DNA of 64,000 nt from Aedes albopictus (lineage: Eukaryota; Arthropoda; Insecta; Diptera; Culicidae): positions 322,986,175 to 323,050,174 of the forward strand of contig NC_085136.1 of NCBI RefSeq assembly GCF_035046485.1, written 5' to 3'. A program made the position numbers and the translations under genes. Each line of letters begins with the position of its first letter. Position 1 is the first letter of the stretch. The notes beneath the pieces were generated by a model. It did not search any database. It was given only the letters and a program-made list of their open reading frames with translations, and was not told the origin of the DNA. This document shows, in pieces, positions 53,538 to 64,000 of the stretch.

Positions 53538-56040
53538 ATAATCGTTTTGTGATTTTGTGATTATCTTTTTTTATAAACTGATTAAACTACAACCACGGGA
53601 CGCGATGCGAGGACCAACACAACACGTATTGTTCTTACAAACGATTGAGAGGGGTTTTTCAAATCAGATATATGAAAAACCGTGCCCCCAGTTTATCGAA
53701 TTTTCATTACAAAGAGACTTCTTCTTGTTTCAATGAAACCATTCAGATAAGATACGAGTCATTGGTGTACATGGGATGGGCCGAAAGTGCCCATTCTCCT
53801 GTCCGAAGAAGTTTCCAAAAAATAGCGTATGGAATTTCCAAAATAATTACTTTAAAAGTTCATTCATTGATCAAAGCAGTTTCCGAAGAAACTTTTCGAA
53901 GTAATTCTTGAAGAAACGCTCAAAGACAATTTCTAAAGGAATTCTCAATCGAATTGTCGAAATCGCGGAAGGAATTATGAAAAAAATAGTTCCAAAGGAA
54001 AAGCCTGAGAAAATGTCAATGAAATTTCTAATGTAAAGCTGTCCACATTAAATTTCGGTCATCAAAACATTAATACTACAAACAATCTAGTAATAAAAAA
54101 GGCCAATGTCAGTGCTTCCAGGTTAAATTTAAACCCTTACATTGAAAACAATTTTTAGTTCATTCAAATCTGTCCATGTTCAGCAAAGTTATGACGTTTC
54201 AAAAAATGCGTTTAAAATATAAGAAAATGCAGTCCTCTTTCATCACAAATAAACTGTATTACTTCATCCTTCAACTGTTCCAGAAAGCATCAAAACATCA
54301 AGAAGTTGATCAAAACTGAAAACAGTGCCGTAATGGTTCATTACGCAACGCAAATCAGTGCTGTATTGAACCATTACAGTACCGCTAATTTTGTGTGGGA
54401 TTTGCGTGAAGTAAAACAGCCTTTTGCAAAAAGTATATTGCCTACAATTTTTCTTCAGAATTGTACATTCCTAGTTCCCCATACAAACTGTGGTTTTAAA
54501 CCGAACTTTTCAAAAATGTCTTCACATAAGCTCTCTGTGTTGTTCCAAACTTCGGGTTATATTTGGTTTATTCCAATACTTGAGCCGGAGTAGAGCAGTG
54601 TATGGTTATAATCTCCTAAAATCTATTAAACTGGTTATGATATTATACAATCATGCGTAATTATTACGCGTGACAATTATGGGAACTTGCTTGAGAACAT
54701 CTGTGCAATTTTTCTCATCACACAAGACAAGGTAAGATGCGGTTAGGTTGGGACCTTTCCGTACCTGCCTTCTGGGAAAAACCCCAGAACCAGCAACATG
54801 AAGTTGTCATGTGCGTGGAATAACTGGGAACACTTCAAAAGATTAAATGACTGCCAAGCCATAAGACAGCCCGTTTTCTCCGTTTCCCTTCGTCTTTCGG
54901 GATGATGATTTGTTATGGAAACGAATCCTTCCATATTGCTCAAGCAATGCAATGGTCCGCAAGGAATCAGGTCAAACCAGGTTGGGGGTGGTATTGTTTG
55001 CGTAAAGAACCGATTTCACCTATCCACAGACTTCCATTGACGTGAACCGGAATGTCGCCTGAAGTGGAAGTTTCGCCATCAGAGATATTTCAATGATTAC
55101 CAAGGAACTCTGTTAAAAATAACATAGTAAAATTTAACACTGAAATTATTAAGATTGTCTTCGGCTCTTAAGACCTCCGTAAAATTCCGAACCATTGTTC
55201 CCATCAAACAAAACTCAAACCACCTGTCAAAAACCCCATAACCATTCCACGCGCTGCTGGCTGATATGTTCAAAACCCTCAGGCACAGCCGGCTCATCAT
55301 CATCACCGAGATTACTTTTTGCCTACACAACATAGCAGCAGCACAAGGTCGTTTGGCAAATTTACGAAAGCCACTTTCCGATAATCTTTTCCTCTAGGAT
55401 CCGATTACCGGCATTGTTTCGGTGTACTTTCAATCGACCGGAAGCAAATCGCCCTTACGAAAGCTCCTAATAGCCTGTTGGTTGGTTGGCAAAATTGGCT
55501 GATGGCTGCCTGCCCGCCTGAACCCCCGAAGAGAACTCGTAAATATTTACGCGCCAATCATTAACCTCGGATCAACATGGCAGCCAGGAACAGGAGCGCT
55601 GGCTGTGTTCCTTCTTAGCATAATAATCTACCGCCTGCACGTCGTCGTTGTCGTAGTTAGCGATAATCTTTAAAATGGTTAATAACGTTCGTAAGACCAT
55701 TACCGGGCGGCGATCGAAGTATCGTAAAATAAATACATGTGCCTCGGCTGAGAGGATATCTAATTGAGGTAAAACATACCCCAGAGCTCGTTACACGCTC
55801 GCAATTCGCTGTAATGGAATATTGACTTCCAATTTGAAATTTGCTTACACTTAATGATAAGATAGGCACAATAATGATAGCACTTACGAAATAACTGTGA
55901 ACAAGCATTATTGGAAGCCCTTGTTCTGTATTAAATGGTCCACATTTCCAAACTAGGGTTCATGGACTTTTTGCAATTAGTAAACTATGCGCTGCAACTT
56001 TTCATGATCATAAACATAAAAAACAAATGGAATTGCACAA
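53538..56040. other. Single-copy-looking non-coding DNA
   Basis: 53800-54040 is a weak patch of diverged AATTTCC repeat. An inverted pair GTAATGGTTCATTAC / TGAACCATTAC lies at 54331-54376. The rest (54700-56040) is moderate-G+C sequence without recognisable frames. Confidence 0.4.
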
Positions 56041-56079
56041 AAAAAAAAACGGAAGTTCTACCAGAAACTCAACGCATCC

Positions 56080-56570
56080 CACAAAGGCTTCGTGTCGCGA
56101 GCCGAAATATGCAGGGATAACGACAGGATCATCTGGACGGACGGACATGAAGTGAACGAAAGGTGGAAGCAGCACTACGACGAACACCTGAATAGTGTGG
56201 GGAGTGCAGACATCGAGGACCAGCGCAACGGGAGAAATGACTATGTCAGTACAGCAGGGAGCAACAACGAGCCAACTACCACGTTGAGGGAACTTAAAAT
56301 GCTATTCAGCATTGCACCCTTCAGGACGCGCGCCATTGTAAAAAGTACAATACCACCAAAAAACCTGTTGATCGTATACAGCGCGAGCGCGGTGAAGTTT
56401 TAGGTTCAAAAGGGCGTGCGTCCTGAAAGGTTAAGAACTATAAATTTGCTGGTGGTGATGGTATCAGAGCTGAACTCATTAAGATGAGCCCGGAAAAGTA
56501 GACCATCTGCCTGCATCATCTGATATTCCGGATCTGACAGACCAAGCAGCTACAGAAAAAGTTTAAGGGG
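56080..56570 (+). pseudogene. LINE reverse transcriptase fragment, second copy, split by a MITE
   Basis: 56085-56316 and 56431-56560 correspond to 8-330 of the window (VSRAEICRDNDRIIWTDGHE; then GGDGIRAELIKMSPEK). The frame is broken several times and ends before the catalytic block. Same family as 1-560, independently truncated. Confidence 0.72.
56317..56430. mobile_element. MITE inside the LINE fragment, 114 bp
   Basis: The left CCCTTCAGGACGCGCGCC and inverted right CCTTTCAGGACGCACGCC form 18-bp TIRs. The insertion point is fixed because LINE similarity resumes at both sides. No unambiguous TSD. Confidence 0.75.
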
Positions 56571-57395
56571 CCATTTGTCCCATTTACCAGCTATATGAGA
56601 ACTTTCGAGATATCACACACATTGCACAATTGGAAAAATTAGGTATAAAACGCGAATTAAATATCTCTGCTCGGAGTGGATGGATTGGAATAAATTTTGG
56701 CACAAGCTGCAAAAATCTCTAGTTAAAATAAGGAAGGTGTTATTCGCTGCAAGATGCTGGAAATCAGTATATCGGATCCGTTTTACTCTACTCATCTCTT
56801 TTTCACCTTCATGGTAAAATCCTGGAGAGCAAAATAAATGATTTATTTAATTCGTGTTTTTGATATAACTTCCGTAGTATCGGATAAAGCTGTTTCGGGT
56901 CACTGCGGTCTTAAAAATTTAAATATCATTAAGGTAGCCAAAGCATGGTTACTAGGGGACCAAGATATACACTCTTACTGGTGGATCAATGAAAACACTA
57001 TTTACTGCTACGAAGAAAAAAGTGATCGCAATCACCGAGTCCTGGAGGACTTCAGTTTCACGGGGGTGGATTTTGATCGGTGATTTCCCATAGCAACATG
57101 AAAAGAGCGGTTGGTGAGGTAGAGTTAGATGAAATGGAGATAGTGTCCAGTTACGTCTCAATCAATAAGTTGTCGCACGACTCCCGCGATCCAGACCCTG
57201 GTCAAGCCTTTGCCAGATCAATCGATGCTTGTTCCACATGATCTTTTCTGTCCATGTTTGTTCTACAGCTCCCATGTACGAAGCTAAACCAGCTCTGAAG
57301 CCATGCTGCCTACGATCCAGACTACCCATACTTCCCAAGTGATTAGCCGACAGTTATCCACAGTATTTGTATGAACCAAGCCCTTTGGAATTATT
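56571..57395. other. Non-coding stretch
   Basis: Short frames only. Nothing recognised. Confidence 0.4.
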
Positions 57396-58359
57396 TACAG
57401 TATGCGGCAGGAAAAAAGGCGAAAATGTTTTTCAACTTCGAACCTCATTTTCGTCCATTTGACATTAACCAATTTATGTTTCAACGTTCCATGATCTATA
57501 ATAGGCTAGTTTTCTGAAAAGTGAATTAAAAAATTTCCCATTTTGGTCACTAACCTTTACAGGGCGGCGGTTGAAGATGAAGGCAACTAGAAGTTTAAAA
57601 CCACAGAAAATCACACAGGTCGCTAAATTTCGCATCTGATAAAACAAAATTTTTGATTTTCTCTACAATATCATCAAATATATGTACTTATTTCATCTGG
57701 TATGTGAAACTACATGGCTCTGGATCAGTGTGGTCTGGTTGTTCATCGAATTTGAGCTAATTTTGTTGGGAGCAGGCCGTTAGGCCGAAAGCCGTTAGGC
57801 CAAATGCCGTTAGGCCGAAAGAGTCGTTAGGCCGAATGGGTTGTCATTATATGTGCCTACTGACTTATATCGTTTTATATTGCACAAAACGAGATAAACA
57901 TGAGAAAAGTCGACATCATTGGGAACTGTGGGGGATATCAATTTGGGAGGCTAAGTAGAAAAGATTTATAATACAGTATCTCGAAAAAACTTATTTTTAG
58001 TTAGAAACAAAGTGTTATGGTGAACGGGCACAACCAAAGCTATCGACAGGATAAAGATATTCAATACAGTAACATTGTCAACATAACACTACTTGCAAAT
58101 GAATGTAATACAAATCAAAAAAGGCTATTATACCTAACCTTAAAGCATCAACATGATCGTGCTTATCATTCTAGCATGAGCAGGATACAAAAAAGAAAAC
58201 AGCGCAAAGGCAACCAGTCCAAAATAGTAAAATAGAATACATTTAGGCGTAGTACAAAGTGTAAGTTCAGCTGCCAATTGGAATCGCTTACGTAGTGTCC
58301 TAGTGGACAAAAAAGCTGTAAGGATAAGTGGTGAAGAATAAATATAGCATTTCAGCTAT

Positions 58360-59840
58360 TAAATTTATCATCGGGATTTGCCCTTCTTTTAAACTTAGGC
58401 TGTTGTTTGTGTTTTAATGTTCTACTCACTATGAGAATTACAGCAATTAAATTTTTCATCGGAGATTTTTCCTTCTTTTGAAAATAGGCTGTTCTTTCTA
58501 GTTTAACTATTCTACTCATTATAAGTTTTTTAGCCATACATGTTTTCATAAGAGTATTTTCTTCTTCTATACATAGGCTTTTCTTCTAGTCTAACAGTTA
58601 TACTCACTATAAGCATTACAGCTTTTAAATCTATTACGCCCAGAAAAGGCGGAAGAAGCTGAGGCGTGCAATGGTTGTTCGCCCGTTTCACATGTTGGTC
58701 TAGGTCTAGACTTTTAGGAAATCTCGAGAAATTTGTAAACTTCCACAGAACTTACGATTTCCAAAAGAATCCTACTGGAATTCCTCAAAGTTACCTCGTA
58801 CCGCTTGGTTATCTCTTAAAATTCGATATTTTTTTTTTCGAGAAAGGAGTTTTTGACCTCTGGGACTTCTTCAAGAATTTCTTCTCGGGTTAACCCAGAT
58901 GTCTTTTTTTTTAATTTCTTCTGGAGTTTCTTTCAAGAACTCCCCCAGGAATCGGAGTTCTTTAATAAAATCATTCCGGGTTTTAACCAAGACATCCCTT
59001 TGAAATTCAATTGATATTGTAATTCCTCCGATTCTTGTGCAGGCTTTTCTAAGAGATGAACCAGCCTAGGGCTGAAAATCTCTATAATAAAGAAATAATA
59101 ATAATAATAACAGGCTTTTCTTCTAGTCTAACAGTTATACTCACTATAAGCATTACAGCTCTTAAATCTTTCATCGGAGATTTTTTCTTCTTCTAAACAT
59201 AGGCTGTTCTCTCTATTTTTAGTGTTCTACTCACTATGAGCATTACAGCTATTAATTTTTCAACAGAGATTTTTCCTTCTTTTGAAAATAGGCTGTTCTT
59301 TCTAGTTTAACTATTCTGCTCATTATAAGTATTACAGCCATTAATTTTTGCATACAAGTTTTCCTTCTTCTGTACATAGGCTTTTCTTCTAGCCTAACTG
59401 TTATACTCACTAAAGACATAACAGCTATTAAATTTTTCATCGGAAATTTTTCCTTCTTTTGAAAATAGGTTGTTCTTTTTTCATTATAAAGATTACAGCC
59501 ATTAACTTTTTCATCAGAGTTCCTTCTTCTTCGGAACATAGGCTGTTTTACTCATATTCGTATTATAGTAATCATTTTTTTCATCTGAAATTTTACTTCT
59601 TCTAAACTCTTTTTAGTCTAACTGTCCTGTTTCACGGCGGTAGTCTAGGCGGTAGTCTACTGCTGCTCTTTCTAGTTTTAATGTTTTACAGCCCTTAACA
59701 GATTTTTCCTTCTTCTGAACATAGGGTGTTTTTTCGTAATATTACTTTCATACTCACTATAAGCATAACGACTAACAGCTTTTTCTTCGAAGATTTTTCC
59801 TTCTTTTAAACATAGGCTGTTCTTTCTAAGTTTTAGAGAA
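58360..59840. repeat. Internal ~85-bp tandem array of the fold-back-like element
   Basis: About ten imperfect units, each with CCTTCTT(C/T)T...ATAGGCTGTTCTT, TCTAGT(T/C)TAAC, CTCA(C/T)TATAAGCATTACAGC and TTAA(A/T)TTTTTCATC. Minus-strand frames here are periodic by-products. The array is interrupted by 58632-59108. Confidence 0.75.
58632..59108 (+). mobile_element. SINE-tailed insertion inside the tandem array
   Basis: It ends with GAACCAGCCTAGGGCTGAAA and an AATAATA tail, the 3' segment of the SINE at 6474. The upstream body includes diverged AATTCCT repeat. The array word AGGCTTTTCTTCTAGTCTAA is present just before and just after the insert within a near-identical stretch of about 57 bp. 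Confidence 0.55.
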
Positions 59841-60394
59841 CTCGATTCAGTTGCCCTTAATCTTGTTAATCATGTTTGTACTGGGACTCTGAATTTGTTT
59901 CCGGTGTAACTATAATTTAGACTTAAAAACGCGAAAAACTATTAGTGTGTTTATTCAATTAACCATTCAAAGCCAACCAAAATTTCAAGGTCGAAGACCG
60001 TTTATCTCGAACATTAAACAGTTTCTTTCCATCCAGTTGCCTAAGCTAACCGTTTAACCTTACAACCCATTTGACCTAGTGACCAGTTCGGCCTAACGAC
60101 CCTTTCGGCCTAACGGCATTCGGCCTAACGGTTTTCGGCCTAAAGGGGTAGAACCAATTTTGTTACTGTTATAGTCATTTTGTTTAATGACCATTGGGCG
60201 CGCAGTTTATTGATATCCGCTTATTAGGCCTACATTATCACATGTTAAACATCAAATATGTTCATTTTTATTTTTCAGTGCTAGAATATAGACATTGACT
60301 GATACACTGTCATGAAAAAATAGTCATATATATCCCATATTTAGCGTGTAATAGTGCCTTGAACTTTTCGCATTTTTTCCTGCCGCACCCTGTA

Positions 60395-60944
60395 TTTATT
60401 TATTTACATATAATCCATCTAGCTTGAAAGTCTTAATGAATAAAAAACCCAACTCAACACAGTAACATTTACAATAAGGACGAACGATTAATCTTATTTT
60501 TAAAGTTTTTCGACGATTCATAAAATTCAAAAAGATCCTCAACCAACGTGAATGTTCTTGGGTCATCTTCGACATCGGATCGTTAAACCATCGTTGTTCG
60601 GTGAAACCTGGCCGACAATAATTACCGTTGCCGGAGAGATCGCTGAATAGCACGGGTGTCTGGTGAACCAGGGAAACATCGACATACGGCACCGGTCATG
60701 GGTGGATCATCAACAGCTGGTGGATCATCGAATAGGAAACGCTATCCGGGTGAGAAATTTCCAATCTTTGTTATACTGAAGAATTAGTTGAGTGGATAAT
60801 ATCTCTTGATTTCCCGGGGCTCGACGACTGCGCTTCTAGTTCTTTAACAGTTTATGCTGACCTGCTTGCTTACGCATAATGTTTTGATGTTTAGGTAGTG
60901 CCGCTCCGCTCAGGCGTTGGATTTTCTGTGGGAGCAGGCGGGTA
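60395..60944. other. Non-coding stretch
   Basis: A 98-codon minus-strand frame (60396-60692) has no recognisable domain. Nothing else seen. Confidence 0.4.
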
Positions 60945-60952
60945 AGCGTGGG

Positions 60953-61343
60953 CAGTGTTGCGAATACTCACTAGCAAAAAATTATACTCACTTTCTTCTA
61001 TCTCAGTCCAGAAGCATGCTATCAAAAAATGATGTTTGAAGGGGTTTTAGATTGTAGTTTGATTTAAAAGTTTGCCGAATAAAGTAAAGATCGCAAACGC
61101 ATACCAAAACCGTGAGAGAGCTGTGAGTGCAAGGTGAGTATAAATTACATGAATTTTACTCACCTCGTACTCACAGCTCTCTCACAACTTTGGTATGCGT
61201 CTGCGACATTTACTTTATTCGGCAAACTTTTAGATTAAACAACAATCTAAAAGCCCTTCTAACATCATTTTTTGATAGCATGCTTCTGGACTGAGATAGA
61301 AGCAAATGAGTATCACTCTTGCAAGTGAGTATTCGCAACACTG
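60953..61343. mobile_element. hAT-type fold-back MITE, 391 bp
   Basis: CAGTGTTGCGAATACTCA and its exact inverse form the ends. Arms of about 185 bp fold over a centre near 61148 (GAGTATAAATTACATGAATT). 8-bp TSD AGCGTGGG (60945-60952, 61344-61351). The interior shares words with 28981-29381. Confidence 0.92.
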
Positions 61344-61351
61344 AGCGTGGG

Positions 61352-62146
61352 TTTTGTGCAGAAGTCCTTGGAGTTTGCTGACCATTCGTATTAACCTTTC
61401 TCTCCGAATCGAGCGTTCGATGGTTTCATGATGAAAATATGATTTTGAAGACTGCCTTGAAGACTGTTCGATGGGTATGATGGGGGAACGGATTTTGCAG
61501 ATGGCGGCAGATTAGAGTGGCCATGTTGCATGTAACTAGGTGAATCTATTAGTCTCATTACAGCAATAATTCTCAGGTGGTAATTAGCCTGTGTATGTTG
61601 ACAGCATTCTTTTGTTTCTTGACTTTTACTGCGACTCCCGTTTTGGTGCTATCCTGCTCACTCTCACGGGGATTTTGAACACAGTACTCGAGTACGTTGT
61701 TATCGCTGGCGTGGGCAGCTTTTTGGTGGTATACCAGTTGTTTTATGTGATTTATGGAAATCATAGCATTCAAACTTGAATTTCGATCTGGCTGTTTCCA
61801 GAATGAAATATTTGATCATAGCAGGATAAATATTTCACACAATTTGTTCTATTTTCGCGTTCTGTTTTATTGTTTACTACTTATAAACGTTTTAATCCTG
61901 GAGGATTCAGGTAAATATACTATTACATATAGGAGGATTCAGGAAAATCTATAATTTTTCCTTTTCTATTTTAGATGTGAAAACGCACACTCAAAGAGGA
62001 TCAAGTTGGGAAAGGAACCTGGCATCAACCAAAAATATTTTGTGCACCTAAACGTTGACCAAACGATTCCTTTGAACTTTACCCTTCCACTAACACCCAA
62101 ATTCCCGTGACGCCTAGGCCTGAAAGAATATAGAGGTCTCTATGTA
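61352..62146. other. Non-coding stretch
   Basis: Short frames on both strands and no recognised domain. TTCAGG(T/A)AAATAT occurs twice near 61908-61945. Confidence 0.4.
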
Positions 62147-62154
62147 CTTTCATA

Positions 62155-62546
62155 CAGTGTTGGTAAACTCACACTCAAAGCACACTCATGAACCGCTCCT
62201 ACGTGAGCAAACTCGCACGCGATTCTGAATCGTTTTCTCACGCGCGAGAATTTCATGCAAAATCTCGCACTCACGAGTCAAGCGCCGAAATCTCGTTCGC
62301 TTGTAAAACGAATCCAAATCATTTTGAACGGCATTCAATGATGTTGTACGCTAGATTAGCTTTTGTTCTATCATACAATCCTAAAAACTTCGATGTAAAC
62401 ATTAAGAACACCAAGAAATAAAGGAATGAGTGAAATCATCAGTCAACTCATGCATGATTTTTTCGGCGGTGAGTTTGGCGAGTCAAGAATCGCGCGTGAA
62501 ACAACTCAACCATGAGATTTGAGAATTTGAGTTTTTACCAACACTG
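62155..62546. mobile_element. hAT-type MITE, 392 bp
   Basis: Ends CAGTGTTGGTAAA(A)ACTCA inverted at both sides. Exact 8-bp TSD CTTTCATA (62147-62154, 62547-62554). The interior is rich in CTCGCACGCG / CGCGCGAGAA / ACTCACGAGTC words, and the arms are only partly complementary. The 77-codon plus-strand frame is not transposase-like. Confidence 0.9.
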
Positions 62547-62554
62547 CTTTCATA

Positions 62555-62790
62555 GGTGTTCAACTATTCTTCCTTTCCCATCCCTCAGCTGTCGCAAGGA
62601 CGTGGCCAGGACAGCACTCGACCGTTGGAGGATTGCGTCAATCTTGTCTAAAAGTCAGAGATTAGTCACAAATCTTTGTGCTTTGGTAACAGACAGGAAG
62701 GATGCAACCCTCATAACAGCGATCCAGGACTGTACCACCTACGAATTTGTGCGACTTGCTTAATGCTAATGCTAATGCTAATGCTAATTT
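62555..62790 (+). mobile_element. Non-LTR retrotransposon 3' end with (GCTAAT)n tail
   Basis: A short plus-strand frame ends YEFVRLA at 62761-62763 and runs straight into five to six TAATGC units (62761-62790). A coding-like end followed at once by a simple-repeat tail is typical of I/LOA-type LINE 3' ends. Only the last ~230 bp are present. Confidence 0.5.
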
Positions 62791-63574
62791 TAGTTGAAAA
62801 CATTCTTACCAACATTTTTGGAAGTTGGTTTTACGTCAAAAATACCTGCCCTATACAAGTTCGGAAACGAATAATTTTTTGTTGTAATGACGTGTTATGT
62901 TAAACATCAGTAGAACATATTTTTCATGGTCATGTTAGTTTTTCGTTGAAAGTACACTCAAGGTACTAGTATTTGCATCTCTTGAATTAATGTTTATTCT
63001 TGTGTTTAATGTTATGATCTCAACACTTTATCATCGCAATGGAATTTTACTTTTTGGCGATATGCTTTCCTACTCCAATATTGGCTGTAAATAATGTATA
63101 ATGTCATTTTTGGTTCACGATTACTGATAAAACTAAGCACTTGGTAGCCTGGAAAGTTGTTACTATGTACATGTTGGTATATGATCGATGATGGGAAATC
63201 AATCAAACTATTTTGAAAACATAATAATCAGCTTCTCATTCACTCGCGGTTGTTTATTTGATTAAGTTCGTGTACTTACTTGAAATATACTCTCGTTTCG
63301 TTATAGATTCAACGATAAACGAAACTATGCTCTAAAAACCAAATCCCCAGGAGTGTCAATTGGTATGTTTGTTTTGATTTAACTAGCTACATGTCTTGTA
63401 ATATTATGATCGAAAATAAGTAAACAATACCTTATCACAACTTTTTCGGCTTGATGTTATTTCAAGGTAATTTGACAACAAATAAAGTAATATGTTATTA
63501 GGATGTTTGATAGATGTAGTTTCAACACACTACAGACATCACATTTCATTAGCAAAGCATGATCAAATTCAAGA
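62791..63574. other. AT-rich non-coding stretch
   Basis: No frames above 65 codons. Nothing recognised. Confidence 0.4.
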
Positions 63575-63576
63575 TA

Positions 63577-63721
63577 CAGTGCCTACTAAAAAAACATTTT
63601 GCTTTATTATTAGAAAGATAAAATTTGGAAGTTATTGGTATGCTCTATAATAAAAACTATAACATAATAAATATATGTTTGGAATATATTTTTGAATACA
63701 CATTTTTTTTTGACGGCACTG
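63577..63721. mobile_element. TA-flanked MITE, 145 bp
   Basis: CAGTGCC(T/G)(A/T)C...AAAAAA inverted at both ends. TA at 63575-63576 and 63722-63723. AT-rich interior. Tc1/mariner-like by TSD and CAGTG ends. Confidence 0.75.
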
Positions 63722-63723
63722 TA

Positions 63724-64000
63724 TTAGTATGCCACCATGTTGCCTTCAAGTAATCTCGATTGAAAAGTATTCCCAAAGCACAAAGAACTTACGGAATATT
63801 TATATTAATAAATATCAGATTGAAAGCGCATGAAATTATGGTGTATGAAAACGTTTATTTCATCATAAATCTGTGTCCGCACAAAAGATTCGGTCATGCT
63901 ACTGGACAATCACTATATGATTATTTAATATTTCAAAGCCATTAAAAAGTGGCAAAACAATGTTTAGCCATCATCATTTCGTAAGGGAGGAGCTGAAAGT
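63724..64000. other. Window end, nothing recognised
   Basis: AT-rich, with one 61-codon frame without features. Confidence 0.4.

Larger units (their letters stand above)
57768..60155. mobile_element. Fold-back-like element with subrepeat TIRs, 2.4 kb
   Basis: The left arm (57778-57840) has four GTTAGGCCGAA(A/T) units. The right arm (60062-60145) has their inverse. An exact 9-bp TSD AATTTTGTT (57759-57767, 60156-60164) places the element inside the one at 57398. The interior is a tandem array (58360-59840). TIRs made of tandem subrepeats with a 9-bp TSD recall Drosophila FB elements. No transposase is seen. Confidence 0.8.
57398..60392. mobile_element. TA-flanked non-autonomous element hosting a nested element
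   Basis: The left CAGTATGCGGCAGGAAAAAA and inverted right CAGGGTGCGGCAGGAAAAAA continue through (G/T)GCGAAAA. TA flanks both ends (57396-57397, 60393-60394). After removing the nested element (57768-60155) and its duplicated target, about 600 bp remains, without a transposase frame. Confidence 0.8.

Noticed and set aside
62188..62421. 77-codon frame in the hAT-type MITE as transposase
   Set aside because: Too short, and no hAT dimerisation or catalytic motif visible.

Overview
This window looks like transposon-rich intergenic or intronic DNA of a culicine mosquito, most likely Aedes. The organism call rests on three things: several copies of a tRNA-derived SINE of the Feilai type, many mosquito-style MITEs, and BEL/Pao and Ty3/Gypsy retrotransposons set in AT-rich, degenerate short-period repeats. 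I found no convincing host protein-coding exon and no canonical host tRNA or rRNA gene. Nearly every long open frame belongs to a transposable element or arises from low-complexity repeats.

Layout. 1-6.8 kb: a broken LINE reverse transcriptase, small MITEs, short retro-insertions with clear target-site duplications (TSDs), and tracts of diverged AATTCCT-type repeat. 6858-17759: a full-length Ty3/Gypsy element on the minus strand. It has two 1,935-bp LTRs that look identical, a primer-binding site, a polypurine tract, Gag, a textbook A_AAA_AAC -1 frameshift heptamer, and an intact protease-RT-RNase H-integrase frame. Gag carries two in-frame stop codons. Between Pol and the 3' LTR lies a small antisense, apparently spliced, membrane-protein-like frame. 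17.8-26 kb: degenerate repeats, CACTC-rich tracts, a SINE and an inverted pair of tRNA-like modules. 26.0-31.7 kb: a minisatellite of about 170 copies of a 22-bp unit. Each unit is itself a small hairpin, the array has a 988-bp higher-order duplication, and it is interrupted by a SINE tail that is in turn split by a MITE. 32.9-34.0 kb: a dispersed repeat carrying a cluster of YY1/Pho-like motifs. 35.6-36.6 kb: a Tc1/mariner-type element with very long terminal inverted repeats (TIRs). 36.7-39.7 kb: a 5'- and 3'-truncated BEL/Pao element on the plus strand with frameshifts and stops. 40-42.2 kb: GC-rich tandem blocks resembling a retroelement 5' region. 42.8-53.5 kb: palindromic hAT-type and 3-bp-TSD MITEs, three SINEs (two joined tail to tail) and degenerate repeats. 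56-64 kb: a second copy of the 5'-end LINE family split by a MITE, a three-level nested transposon (57398-60392), two hAT-type MITEs of about 391 bp, a LINE 3' end with a (GCTAAT)n tail and a small TA-flanked MITE.

How it works together. Only the Gypsy element looks recently mobile; its Pol is open and its LTRs look identical. Everything else is a layered record of insertions, which can be ordered in time from the nesting. The most unusual structures are the hairpin-unit minisatellite, the antisense spliced frame in the Gypsy element, the stop-interrupted Gag in an apparently young copy, and the fold-back elements whose TIRs are built from GTTAGGCCGAA subrepeats.
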